Of a stretch of DNA of 64,000 nt, positions 34,826 through 43,770 are shown in pieces (the stretch's first letter is position 1; each line of letters starts with the position of its first letter). Origin of the DNA: UBA4416 sp040386075 (GTDB taxonomy: Bacteria; Bacteroidota; Bacteroidia; B-17B0; Aurantibacillaceae); the NCBI GenBank assembly GCA_040386075.1, contig JAZKGE010000027.1:201848-265847 (forward strand), given 5' to 3'. The translations under genes were made by a program, and so were the position numbers. Below the pieces are notes generated by a model. The model was given only the letters and a program-made list of their open reading frames with translations, searched no databases and was not told where the DNA came from.

Positions 34826-36070
34826 ATGAAGAAAGTACTAATCATTAGTTACACCTTTCCTCCTAATCCGGGAATAGGAGGACGACGTTGGGCAAAATTT
34901 GCTAAAGAATTGGTAGCTTGTAATACGGATGTAAGAGTACTTACCTTTAGCTCAGATTTTAACGAAAAAAATTCTTCGGAATGGACTAAAGATATTAGTT
35001 CTTATAAAGATCGGATCAATTACCAGCCATCCCGCTATCCAAAGTGGTTGGATGCCCCTAAGTCTGTTACAGATAAAATTATGTATAGATTAAGCCTGCT
35101 GTACGTGAAATTATTTGCCAGGGGTAATTATTATGATAAAGCATCTTTTTTAAGAAAAAAAATTATCAATGAAGTTCAGGAATATATAAATAATGGGTAT
35201 ACAAATGTCATTGTTACCTGTGCTCCATTTAAATTAGCTTACTGGGTGAGTGATTTAATTGAACGCAATACTAAGGTTAATTTCATCGTTGATTTTAGAG
35301 ATCCATGGACGAATAATTTAACTTCCTATGGGTTTAATCAAATCTCGAAGAGCCGGATTGAGTTTGAGAAAAACGCTGAAAAAGCAGTTGTCACTAAATT
35401 TAATAAAGTATTTGTTGTGGCTGAAGCAATGAAAAACTATTTTGTGGAAGCATACAAATTGCCGCCAAACAAAATTGAAGTGATCAGTAACGGATTTGAT
35501 ACTGATGACTTCATGAATATTTCAACCGATTCTGATTTTAAATTTAATGTTAATGATAAAAAAAAGGTAGTTTTTACAGGAACTTTTTATAATAATTCTT
35601 TTTATTTATTGAAAGAATTAAGTGAGATTTTAAACAGGAATATAAGCTTAAAAAACTCACTTGAATTTCATTTTTTTGGCACTATGTCGGATGAAGCTAA
35701 AAAACTCATTTTGCTGAATCGCGAAAATATGTTTTTTCATGGTAACGTTAAACTGCAGGAAGTGTACAGTGTGGTGCGTGCCGCCGATTTTTGTTCGCTA
35801 TTTCTTACAGATGATATAACTTATAGTTTAAGTACTAAATTCCTGGAGTATCTATCTCAGAAAAAACAAATATTGGTTTTTTCAAAAGGTGGCGCAACGG
35901 GCTCTTTCGTTGAAAATAACAACCTTGGGTTTTCCATAACCTATTCATTAATGGAGGAAAAGCTTCTCAAATGTCTTTCTACTGAGTACGGTAAAGAGCC
36001 AAACACATTTTATATCGAAGAATACGATATAAAACACCTCACGCAAAAAGTTAGTTTACATTTACAGTAA
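34826..36070 (+). CDS. Family 4-like glycosyltransferase
   Basis: A protein of 414 residues. The N-terminus ISYTFPPNPGIGGRRWAKFAKELV is typical of GT4 enzymes from Bacteroidota, and the donor half includes EVISNGFDTDDF and SLSTKFLEYLSQKKQILVFSKGG. It probably acts on the cytoplasmic face of the inner membrane. It is separated from its neighbours by 14 and 21 bases and belongs to the same unit. Confidence 0.82.
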   Translation: MKKVLIISYTFPPNPGIGGRRWAKFAKELVACNTDVRVLTFSSDFNEKNSSEWTKDISSYKDRINYQPSRYPKWLDAPKSVTDKIMYRLSLLYVKLFARGNYYDKASFLRKKIINEVQEYINNGYTNVIVTCAPFKLAYWVSDLIERNTKVNFIVDFRDPWTNNLTSYGFNQISKSRIEFEKNAEKAVVTKFNKVFVVAEAMKNYFVEAYKLPPNKIEVISNGFDTDDFMNISTDSDFKFNVNDKKKVVFTGTFYNNSFYLLKELSEILNRNISLKNSLEFHFFGTMSDEAKKLILLNRENMFFHGNVKLQEVYSVVRAADFCSLFLTDDITYSLSTKFLEYLSQKKQILVFSKGGATGSFVENNNLGFSITYSLMEEKLLKCLSTEYGKEPNTFYIEEYDIKHLTQKVSLHLQ

Positions 36071-36091
36071 ATAAATCCAGTAATTAATTAA

Positions 36092-37057
36092 GTGAATCCC
36101 TTGATATCGATCATTACACCCAGTTACAACAAACGAAAATATATAAAAGAAACGATCGATTCTGTTGTAAGCCAAACTTATGTTAACTGGGAATTGATAA
36201 TCATTGATGATGGTTCAACCGATGGAACTTTAGATATCATCCTTGATTCAAAAAAAACAGACGAACGGATTAAGCTGCTAATAAATGATGAGAATAGGGG
36301 CGCTAATTATTCAAGAAATATCGGCATTAAAGAAGCAAAAGGAATATATATCGTTTTTTTAGACGCAGATGATTTGTTAATGCCAGATTGTTTGGAGGAG
36401 AGACATAAGGTTATCAGTTCAGGTAATTTCGATTTTTGTGTATTTAGCATGGGTGTTTTTACATATTCTGTCGGAGATTCTGGTTATAAATGGATCCCGG
36501 ATTCGAAAAAACCTCTTGAAGATTTTTTGCAACATAAATTGCCGTGGTCTATTTTGCAACCTATATGGCGGAAAGAATTTTTGATACAAATTAATGGCTT
36601 TGATGAATCTTTTCAACGACTCCAGGATGTTGATATGCATACAAGGGCATTGATGGAACCGGGAGTTGCTTTTTTAGCCGATGTCAAAAATTTGGATTGT
36701 TATTACAGAATTGATGAAGAGCGGAAAAACTTTGATGCCTACAGCTTTTTGAAAAGAAGAGTATTTTCATCAAATATGTATTGCAGTAAATTTTACACAA
36801 CTTTAAAGGATACTTTTTTAAAAAAACATCTTTATGTCACAATTTACAAAACCTATTTGCAATTGGTTCATCAGTATAAATTAAAAACAATCAGTACAAC
36901 ACAATTTTCGGAACTGGAGGGAATGTTATTTGCGGTGCAATCTCCTAAACTTACTTTTTTTCATAAATCATTATTTTCTATTGGCTATTTTTTCTCGAGC
37001 TTACCTTTGAGGGTTCCCGGAATAAATTGGTTGATCTATAAATTGATAAAATTATAA
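36092..37057 (+). CDS. Family 2 glycosyltransferase
   Basis: A protein of 321 residues starting at GTG 36092. It is a classic GT-A inverting transferase: IITPSYNKRKYI, IIDDGSTDGT and the FLDADD metal motif. The C-terminal part has no membrane helices apart from a weakly hydrophobic end. The sugar is unknown. It precedes the ligase gene by 6 bases. Confidence 0.87.
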   Translation: MNPLISIITPSYNKRKYIKETIDSVVSQTYVNWELIIIDDGSTDGTLDIILDSKKTDERIKLLINDENRGANYSRNIGIKEAKGIYIVFLDADDLLMPDCLEERHKVISSGNFDFCVFSMGVFTYSVGDSGYKWIPDSKKPLEDFLQHKLPWSILQPIWRKEFLIQINGFDESFQRLQDVDMHTRALMEPGVAFLADVKNLDCYYRIDEERKNFDAYSFLKRRVFSSNMYCSKFYTTLKDTFLKKHLYVTIYKTYLQLVHQYKLKTISTTQFSELEGMLFAVQSPKLTFFHKSLFSIGYFFSSLPLRVPGINWLIYKLIKL

Positions 37058-37063
37058 TTTTCT

Positions 37064-38362
37064 GTGCTAAAGCAATTATTTTTAGATAACAAGCAGTTCT
37101 TAGCTATCAGTTCTATCTGGTTAGTTTTTGGTATTTATACAGGTCCAATTGTATATCTGGTAATACCGCTGATGTTGTTACTAATGTATAAAAGAGAAAT
37201 GCATTTGGAAATTTTGCTGGGCTTCTTTTTAATATTGACTTTGTCAGACAGTCGTTCAAATCAATTAGCTTTTGCTGGAAGTATAAAGAATATTTACATA
37301 TTGTTGATCAGCCTTTTTTCATACATGGAAATGAGAAATTCAGAAACGAAAATCAATTTTCAAAAGAACTTTATTCCGTTTTTCATTGTAGCAATTATCT
37401 GTATATTTTTTAATCCCAATATGTTTCTCTCTTTCCAAAAGGTTTTATCTTATATTCTCTTGTTTTGTTTTGTTCCCAATTACTTTCTTTTTGTTTATAC
37501 AAAATATGGCGACCGGTTTTTTAAGGGCCTGGTTTTTTTAGTATGTACCGTTTTATTTATGGGATTGGTTTTTAATTTTTTAGGTTCTCCTATAACCGTT
37601 CTGGCCGGCCGATACAGGGGTTTATTAGGTAATCCAAACGGCCTTGGACTATTTGTGTTTTTATTTCTCATGTTTTTTAGCGTCAATACCGATAAGGATC
37701 CTGAATTGTTTAGTCGCAACGAAAAAATAGTGGTATACGCCCTTTGCTTTTATTCACTTCTAAAATGCGGTGCAAGAACATCTTTATTGTCAACTCTCAT
37801 GTTTTTCTTTTTCAAGCGTTTTTATAAAACGTCGCCTATTATTGGTTTTTTAATATTTATACTAACAGTGGCCGTTTATATGATCATTTCAGATAATTTG
37901 ATCGAGATCATTACTTCTCTCGGATTAGGGGAGGAATTAAGGGTTAATACAATAGAAAATGGATCGGGTAGAGAAGTTGCATGGAAATTTGCATGGGAAC
38001 AGATAAATGAAAACTTTTATTTAGGCAAAGGATTCAGCTATACAGAGTACATTTTTCGTAAATATTACGAGTATTTAAGTTTATTAGGACACGAGGGTGC
38101 CGCACATAACTCTTATCTGACTTTTTGGTTGGATGTGGGGATTATTGGCCTGATTTTGTACCTCGGGGGACTACTTATTACTTTTTTAAGGGCTGCCAAG
38201 CTAAATCATGCGGCAATACCTATTTTATATGCGGTTTTATTTTCTAATCAATATGAGTCGTGGCTTACAGCCTCGCTCAATCCTTTTACAATTCAATTCA
38301 TTTTTATAATTTCCTGGATTTTTTTAACAAAAGCTAACTCAGAAACTGAATCTGGCACCTAA
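37064..38362 (+). CDS. O-antigen ligase / polymerase (WaaL/Wzy_C family)
   Basis: A protein of 432 residues starting at GTG 37064, with about 11-12 membrane helices. The Wzy_C signature is visible: GRYRGLLGNPNGLG, SLLKCGARTSLL and, in the large periplasmic loop, the GREVAWKFAW region and GHEGAAHNSYL. Because export here uses Wzm/Wzt, a WaaL-type ligase role (joining O-antigen to lipid A-core) fits better than a Wzy polymerase, but the two cannot be separated by sequence. It is the last gene of the polysaccharide unit. Confidence 0.83.
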   Translation: MLKQLFLDNKQFLAISSIWLVFGIYTGPIVYLVIPLMLLLMYKREMHLEILLGFFLILTLSDSRSNQLAFAGSIKNIYILLISLFSYMEMRNSETKINFQKNFIPFFIVAIICIFFNPNMFLSFQKVLSYILLFCFVPNYFLFVYTKYGDRFFKGLVFLVCTVLFMGLVFNFLGSPITVLAGRYRGLLGNPNGLGLFVFLFLMFFSVNTDKDPELFSRNEKIVVYALCFYSLLKCGARTSLLSTLMFFFFKRFYKTSPIIGFLIFILTVAVYMIISDNLIEIITSLGLGEELRVNTIENGSGREVAWKFAWEQINENFYLGKGFSYTEYIFRKYYEYLSLLGHEGAAHNSYLTFWLDVGIIGLILYLGGLLITFLRAAKLNHAAIPILYAVLFSNQYESWLTASLNPFTIQFIFIISWIFLTKANSETESGT

Positions 38363-38366
38363 ATTG

Positions 38367-38391
38367 TTAATTTTAAGAATATTAAAATTAA
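38367..38391 (+). terminator. AT-only hairpin at the end of the polysaccharide locus
   Basis: A perfect 10-base inverted repeat, TTAATTTTAA with loop GAATA and TTAAAATTAA, begins 4 bases after the ligase stop. It resembles the hairpin at 2308-2334 in size and base content. No GC core or T run is present, so it is a weak terminator candidate. Confidence 0.35.
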
Positions 38392-38432
38392 ATTATTATC
38401 TTTATTACCTTATTATTTAAAAAACATACCTT

Positions 38433-40883
38433 ATGAAATTTTTTACATTATTCGTTCTTTTTATTATCACCTCCGTTTGTTATGGTGGTGTTTTTAACTC
38501 TGTAGCAACCGGAAATTATAGTGCAGCCTCTACCTGGACCTTAGTATCCGGAACAGATGTAGATAACATTCCTGATGCGGATGACAATATCACTATTTTA
38601 AATGGTCATACTGTATCTCTGAATGTGACCGTGAGTTACTGTAAAAACATTACCATTGATGCTGGAGGGATATTAAGAGGGAATTCCAGAAGACTCGGTG
38701 TTAAAGGTAATTTTGTAAATAATGGAGCGGTAAACACTTCTTTGGCGTTATACATGCAAACTACCGGGTCTACCATCACCTCTTTAAGCCCCTACACTGC
38801 ACCGGGCGATTGGTACATTCAAAAAAGCTGCACAATTGCTGTAGGTTCTATTATTAATAAAAGAAATTCTATAACTATTCAAAACGCTAATGTTCAGGTA
38901 GTTAATTTTGGAAATGTTACATTAAATAATTCTTCATCAACAGCAACTAATGGTAGAATTGCCTGTGGAGGAACAAATAAATGGATCAATAAATCCGGTT
39001 CCAGTTTAACGTTAAACGCCAATACCGGTGGTTTGGCACCCGCTAATTTTATATGTACAGAAACAAATAATACGGTTACCTATGCCGGCCCAGCTCCTGT
39101 AGTTTTATATACTACGTTCTATAATCTCAATATTACGGCTGTTAGTACGAAAACGCTGACCAGTGATTTGCATATTTTGAATAATTTTTTCATGAATGGT
39201 ACGCTTATTTCTACAGGAGCTTCTCCGGTTAAATTATCTGTAGGCGGTAATGTTACAGCTAATGGAGCCATATCTATGAATAATGCACTGGATACTATGG
39301 AACTTAATGGCACTTCGGCCAGTACTCAGGTTGTTGCCGGTTCAGGACAAGGAACCTTTTACACGCTTAAAATTAATAACACAGGCGGGGCAGGTGTTGT
39401 TTTTAATACCATTCAAAATGTAACAGGAGATCTGGTTATGGTGAGTGGAAATTGTAATGCCAATGGAAGATTATTTTTAAGAAGTAATGCGGGTAGCACT
39501 GCGGATATTGCTGCTATCACTAATACAGCAGCCGTTTCATTTTCAGGATTATTGACTGTAGAAAAATTCATTGATAATATGCCGGGCCAATATTATGACC
39601 TGTCATGTCCTATTCAAAATACAGATGTAAGAGATTGGGATAATGAGATATTTATATCAGGAATTGGAACTTATGATGGTATTGGTGGCCCTGCGGGTGT
39701 TGATGGAGCTGTTTTTAACGATGCAAATACCATGCATACCTATGATGAACCGTCAAATTCATTTATTCCGGTTACAGGAAGCACTACACCTTTAGTACCA
39801 GGAACCGGTTATAATTTATTATTGGCCGATGATCCGTCTGCAACTCAATGGTATGCTAAAACGATGACCAGCAGAGGTATTCCTAATTATGGTGATATTA
39901 CATTGTCAGGATTATCTTACAGCCCGGGGAGTGGAGATGGCTGGCATCTTGTAGGTAACCCTTATGCTTCAACCATCGATTATTCATTGGTTTCGAAACT
40001 GAGAATGACGCCTAATATTTATTATACAGATAATGGTAATTACAGCGTATGGCCTTTGGGTGATATCATTCCTCCTTATCAGGGTTTTTATGTTGAAACC
40101 AATACTAGCGCTTTAGCGCATAGCATTACTTTTACTGAAGCCTGTAAAGTATCAGATCATACTACCCAATTTTATAAAACAAAAGCTGATTATGACATTA
40201 AATTAATGATCAATTCTCCGTTAACACCGTTCCATCATCAAAATACCATTAGCTTTAATGAATCAGCTACTGTAAATTATGATGAGAATTATGATGCTTC
40301 TTACCGTAAATATCCAAAAGCAATTGCGCCAGCAATTTACATGATGGATAAAGTTAATAACCGGAACTTAATTAAAAATCAGATCAATAGCACATCAGAT
40401 GAAGTTACTATTCCTTTAGGAATTTTCACTCCAAAAGCAGGTGTTTATTATATTGATCTTTCTGTTTTAAATTCGAATTCTTATAAAGAGATCTGGATCG
40501 AGAACACTAAGACACATAATAAATATGATATCGGAGCCAGTGTAGCAGTTGAGGGTACTGAACTAGGAACAAATACAGATTATGTGTTGAGAATGAGCAA
40601 AAAAGCGAAAGCCAGCTCATTAATGACCAATGCTTTAGAAAGTGATCTAACGGTATTTACAACTGAGAATACACTTAATTTGAAATCGTCTAAAAAAGAC
40701 CACACATTAAAATCAGTTACAGTTTATGATATGACCGGTAAAATAGTTTTATCACAATCTTCGGTAAATGTTAGCGTGGATAATGTGTATCAAATTGACC
40801 TGTCCGCATTAACTAACGGTATTTATATTGTGAGCACGATTGACGAAAACGGCAAAACCCACAACAAAAAGGTAGTGAAATAA
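38433..40883 (+). CDS. T9SS-secreted surface protein with G8-like N-terminal region
   Basis: A protein of 816 residues. The signal peptide is about 1-19 (MKFFTLFVLFIITSVCYGG). The N-terminal region has the pattern TGNYSAASTW...IPDADDNITILNGHTV, typical of G8-like beta-helical repeats in Bacteroidota surface proteins. Next come Thr/Ser/Asn-rich beta-repeats (residues about 100-380) and a domain containing GWHLVGNPYAS. A T9SS type A sorting domain ends in NGIYIVSTIDENGKTHNKKVVK-like residues. It is probably exported across the outer membrane and anchored or released. The function is likely adhesive or structural. Confidence 0.82.
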   Translation: MKFFTLFVLFIITSVCYGGVFNSVATGNYSAASTWTLVSGTDVDNIPDADDNITILNGHTVSLNVTVSYCKNITIDAGGILRGNSRRLGVKGNFVNNGAVNTSLALYMQTTGSTITSLSPYTAPGDWYIQKSCTIAVGSIINKRNSITIQNANVQVVNFGNVTLNNSSSTATNGRIACGGTNKWINKSGSSLTLNANTGGLAPANFICTETNNTVTYAGPAPVVLYTTFYNLNITAVSTKTLTSDLHILNNFFMNGTLISTGASPVKLSVGGNVTANGAISMNNALDTMELNGTSASTQVVAGSGQGTFYTLKINNTGGAGVVFNTIQNVTGDLVMVSGNCNANGRLFLRSNAGSTADIAAITNTAAVSFSGLLTVEKFIDNMPGQYYDLSCPIQNTDVRDWDNEIFISGIGTYDGIGGPAGVDGAVFNDANTMHTYDEPSNSFIPVTGSTTPLVPGTGYNLLLADDPSATQWYAKTMTSRGIPNYGDITLSGLSYSPGSGDGWHLVGNPYASTIDYSLVSKLRMTPNIYYTDNGNYSVWPLGDIIPPYQGFYVETNTSALAHSITFTEACKVSDHTTQFYKTKADYDIKLMINSPLTPFHHQNTISFNESATVNYDENYDASYRKYPKAIAPAIYMMDKVNNRNLIKNQINSTSDEVTIPLGIFTPKAGVYYIDLSVLNSNSYKEIWIENTKTHNKYDIGASVAVEGTELGTNTDYVLRMSKKAKASSLMTNALESDLTVFTTENTLNLKSSKKDHTLKSVTVYDMTGKIVLSQSSVNVSVDNVYQIDLSALTNGIYIVSTIDENGKTHNKKVVK

Positions 40884-40899
40884 ATATTGGGCCCCATTT

Positions 40900-40935
40900 A
40901 AAAAGCCATTTCTTTTAAGAAATGGCTTTTTTTTT
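40900..40935 (+). terminator. Intrinsic terminator after the 816-residue T9SS protein
   Basis: AAAAAGCCATTTCTT (40900-40914) pairs perfectly with AAGAAATGGCTTTTT (40917-40931), and the T run continues to 40935. Confidence 0.9.
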
Positions 40936-40979
40936 AAAGTATTCTTTTTCATGAAGTTAGTATTGTATTACATTTTCCT

Positions 40980-40987
40980 TAACTTTG
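40980..40987 (+). promoter_or_regulatory. -7 box upstream of the 666-residue T9SS protein
   Basis: TAACTTTG is an exact match to TAnnTTTG. A transcript start near 40994 places the ATG at 41006 about 12 bases downstream and argues against the in-frame TTG at 40985, which would lie inside the promoter. Confidence 0.5.
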
Positions 40988-41005
40988 TTTGTTACACATA
41001 AACGG

Positions 41006-43006
41006 ATGATTTTTAACGACCAAATAGTATTAGGTAAACTTAAGCAAACACTGCTTTTGTTACTTTTTATATTTGTTGCAAATGTAAGTTTTTCTCAAAA
41101 TTATCCTACTTGCACGAATACAGGAAATACTGTAACCGTTAATGGTACCTGTTTGGTAAGAAGTGTTCAAAATACATCAAATGCATTTGAAGCCCCTGTA
41201 ACTGGGACCTATCCATGTTTACAAGCTGCAGCTGCAATGGATTGTTGGTTAAAATTTGTGGCTACTGCTTCTACGGCTACTATTGCAATAACCACTACCA
41301 ATACAGCTATGGGCCCGGCTTTTTCGGTATATGACGGTAGTTGCCCTTCAGGCACAATTGTTGGAACTCAACTTAATTGTACTGATAATGTAGCAGGTAA
41401 TGCTGCACAAACAGAAACAGGCAACTTAACAGGACTTACTATTGGAACGACTTATTGGATAAGAGTAATGCGAACCGGCACGGCTGCTACCGCTAATTTT
41501 ACCTGTTGTGTAACTGCTAATCCGGATAATGATGACCCAAACACTGCTCAACCCTTAGCTATAAGTTCAGGTACGTGTAATTTTATTACAGGTAGCAATA
41601 CCAGTTCAACCCTATCCAATTGTGGTACGATACCGGCTCCTGGTTGCGCCGGCTTATCGGGCACTGCCACCGACGTTTGGTATTCGGTTACTATACCTGC
41701 CAGTGGAAATGTGTTTATTCAGACAGAGTTTTCAGGCACACCTGCGCCTCAACTCGTCAATGGTGGTTTGGCCGCATATACCGGTAGCCCTTGCGGTGCC
41801 ATGACTTTAATTGGTTGCGCCGATTCTACATTAAACGGACAAAACAGCCTTAATTCACCCGGTTTATATATCAGCGGACAACCTAACGGAACTATCGTTT
41901 ATATCAGGGTTTGGAATAAGAACGCTACGGCAAAAGGTTTTTTTAAAATTTGTGCCAGCGATATGGGACCTTGTGGTAATCTTCTTAACAACGACTTTTG
42001 TTCAAATCCTGCATCTATGACTCAGGGAGTAGGGTCGTTTTCGAGCACCACAACCGCCAGCCCTTCTACTTATTCCTACACTTCGGATGCGCCTGGTAAT
42101 GTAGGTAATGTTGCATTATGCAGTAATAACCTGTCGCAAAATTCCTGGTATTCTTTTATGGCAACACTTACTACGCATACCTTCGCTTTTAATATTACTG
42201 GTTGTGCCGGTGGCATGGCTGTTCAGGCTTTTTCGGTTAATACCCAAAATAGCTGTTGTAAAATTTTCACAAGTGTTGGCTCTTGTTTAGGAAACTCAGT
42301 TACACCTTCTTCCGGCGCAACGGGTGCTCAAACATTAACTTTAAACTCACTTACCCCAGGAGTAAAGTATTACATAATGATCGAAAGTGCCAATAGTCCT
42401 CAAGTTTGTACGTATACGGTTTCTGGCTGGACCGCTACCGGAATATTACCTATCAATCTTGTTTCTTTTAGCGGTGAAAATAGAAACAACGTTAACTACA
42501 TAGAATGGGTTACATCATCAGAAGAAAATATCAGCTCTTATATTCTCGAAAACTCTCCTGATGGCATTGATTTTAAAAAAACCTCAGAAGTACAGGCTTT
42601 GCAAAATGGCAGTTCTTCACAACAACATTACCATACCTATGATCCTAACGCTTATAATGAATTAACTTACTATCGTTTGCGGCAGGTTAAAACCAGTGGC
42701 ATGTCTGATGTGTCTCATATTATCACAATACTTGGTCCCGATTTTTATGAAACACTGCATAATTTGTATCCTAATCCCACTACAAGCGATTTGAATTTTG
42801 ATCTTTACTCAAAGAGAACGGGATCTATAAGTGTTGAGTTATTGGGTTATGGCGGAAAATTGGTATACGCAAAAAAATATGATATTGAAGAAGGAACTAA
42901 TACATTTGTTGTACCTATGAACGAGCTAAGTAAGGGCGTTTACATCCTCAAAGTTGTTTCAGGTAAATCCGGCAAAACAACACACCACAAGATCATTAAG
43001 AACTAG
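41006..43006 (+). CDS. T9SS-secreted Cys/Thr-rich surface protein
   Basis: About 666 residues from ATG 41006. The signal peptide has a strong hydrophobic core (LLLLLFIFVANVSFSQ). The body holds at least two related segments of about 130-150 residues, each with a W-F/Y-x-V-T/A type beta-strand (MDCWLKFVATASTATIAI and GTATDVWYSVTIPASGNVFI) and conserved cysteines; they resemble pre-peptidase C-terminal or jelly-roll repeats. A later SWYSFMATLTTHTF segment may be a third. The C-terminus is a T9SS type A sorting domain (LYPNPTTSDLNFDL ... GVYILKVVSGKSGKTTHHKIIKN). Its stop overlaps that of the convergent DUF1304 gene. Confidence 0.83.
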   Translation: MIFNDQIVLGKLKQTLLLLLFIFVANVSFSQNYPTCTNTGNTVTVNGTCLVRSVQNTSNAFEAPVTGTYPCLQAAAAMDCWLKFVATASTATIAITTTNTAMGPAFSVYDGSCPSGTIVGTQLNCTDNVAGNAAQTETGNLTGLTIGTTYWIRVMRTGTAATANFTCCVTANPDNDDPNTAQPLAISSGTCNFITGSNTSSTLSNCGTIPAPGCAGLSGTATDVWYSVTIPASGNVFIQTEFSGTPAPQLVNGGLAAYTGSPCGAMTLIGCADSTLNGQNSLNSPGLYISGQPNGTIVYIRVWNKNATAKGFFKICASDMGPCGNLLNNDFCSNPASMTQGVGSFSSTTTASPSTYSYTSDAPGNVGNVALCSNNLSQNSWYSFMATLTTHTFAFNITGCAGGMAVQAFSVNTQNSCCKIFTSVGSCLGNSVTPSSGATGAQTLTLNSLTPGVKYYIMIESANSPQVCTYTVSGWTATGILPINLVSFSGENRNNVNYIEWVTSSEENISSYILENSPDGIDFKKTSEVQALQNGSSSQQHYHTYDPNAYNELTYYRLRQVKTSGMSDVSHIITILGPDFYETLHNLYPNPTTSDLNFDLYSKRTGSISVELLGYGGKLVYAKKYDIEEGTNTFVVPMNELSKGVYILKVVSGKSGKTTHHKIIKN

Positions 43007-43368
43007 CTTAGTATTAAAAAAGTTAATGCTATTAAAGCTGGCAGAACCTGAATAAAAAATATTTTTTTGGAAGCAGTAACTGTTCCATAAATTCCTGCCA
43101 CAATAATACATCCTAAAAAGAAAACAGCCACGTTTTCTTTCCATGCTAAATCAGAAATAAAAAAACTCCAGATCAATCCGGCTGCTAAAAAACCATTGTA
43201 CAATCCCTGGTTTGCAGCTAATGTTTTGGTTGGTTTAAATAATTCGGGAGCCAGCGATCCTTTAAATGCTTCCTTGCCTTTGGTTTCCCATGCAAACATT
43301 TCAAGCCAAAGAATATACAGGTGAATGAATACAACCAACCCTATAAAAATATTTGCTGCAATGGTCAT
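43003..43368 (-). CDS. DUF1304 family small membrane protein
   Basis: A protein of 121 residues with four membrane helices. The N-terminal IFIGLVVFIHLYILWLEMFAWET and the central NQGLYNGFLAAGLIWS are characteristic of DUF1304. Function is unknown. Its ATG overlaps the stop of the DUF3467 gene by one base, so the two are co-transcribed. Its TAG stop shares the tetranucleotide CTAG with the convergent gene. Confidence 0.85.
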   Translation of the reverse strand: MTIAANIFIGLVVFIHLYILWLEMFAWETKGKEAFKGSLAPELFKPTKTLAANQGLYNGFLAAGLIWSFFISDLAWKENVAVFFLGCIIVAGIYGTVTASKKIFFIQVLPALIALTFLILS

Positions 43369-43679
43369 TAAGCCTGAGCTGTAGGTCCGCCAAAATTAAG
43401 GGGTAAAGCATTCATTTCGCTGTCTTTTATTTTACCATGCATCTGCTCAAAACGTTGTACATTATCGGCTAATGCTTTCATTAAACGTTTGGCATGCTGA
43501 GGTGTTAATACAATGCGCGATTTTACTTTCGCTTTTGGTACACCCGGCATTACTTTAATAAAATCAACCACAAACTCAGTTGGAGAATGAGTAATGATAG
43601 CCAGGTTTGAATATATTCCTTCTGCAATTTCTTCAGAAAGTTCAATGTTTAATTGGTTTTCAGGGTTTTGGTTTTCCAT
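43368..43679 (-). CDS. DUF3467 family protein
   Basis: A protein of 103 residues. The pattern EIAEGIYSNLAIITHSPTEFVVDF followed by ARIVLTPQHAKRL-like residues (here SRIVLTPQHAKRLMKAL) identifies DUF3467, a small conserved protein of unknown role that is common in Bacteroidota. It stands 33 bases downstream, in transcription order, of the REP-like element. Confidence 0.87.
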   Translation of the reverse strand: MENQNPENQLNIELSEEIAEGIYSNLAIITHSPTEFVVDFIKVMPGVPKAKVKSRIVLTPQHAKRLMKALADNVQRFEQMHGKIKDSEMNALPLNFGGPTAQA

Positions 43680-43712
43680 GGTAATTTTTTATTAAAGGTA
43701 CTATTTTTATTT

Positions 43713-43769
43713 GTCATGCTGAACTTGATTCAGCATCTCTATGAGACCCTGAATCAAGTTCAGGGTGAC
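43713..43769. repeat. REP-like long palindrome between htpG and the DUF3467 gene
   Basis: CTGAACTTGATTCAG (43719-43733) is the exact reverse complement of CTGAATCAAGTTCAG (43749-43763), and the outer GTCA (43713) and TGAC (to 43769) also pair. Each arm is itself nearly palindromic. From memory, elements of this form are scattered in many Bacteroidota genomes and may be mobilised by RAYT transposases. It lies just after htpG and could also serve as its terminator. Confidence 0.7.
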
Positions 43770-43770
43770 G

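Noticed and set aside
1..38362. Invertible promoters or insertion sequences in the polysaccharide locus
   Set aside because: No paired inverted repeats around promoters, no recombinase gene and no transposase were seen in the window.
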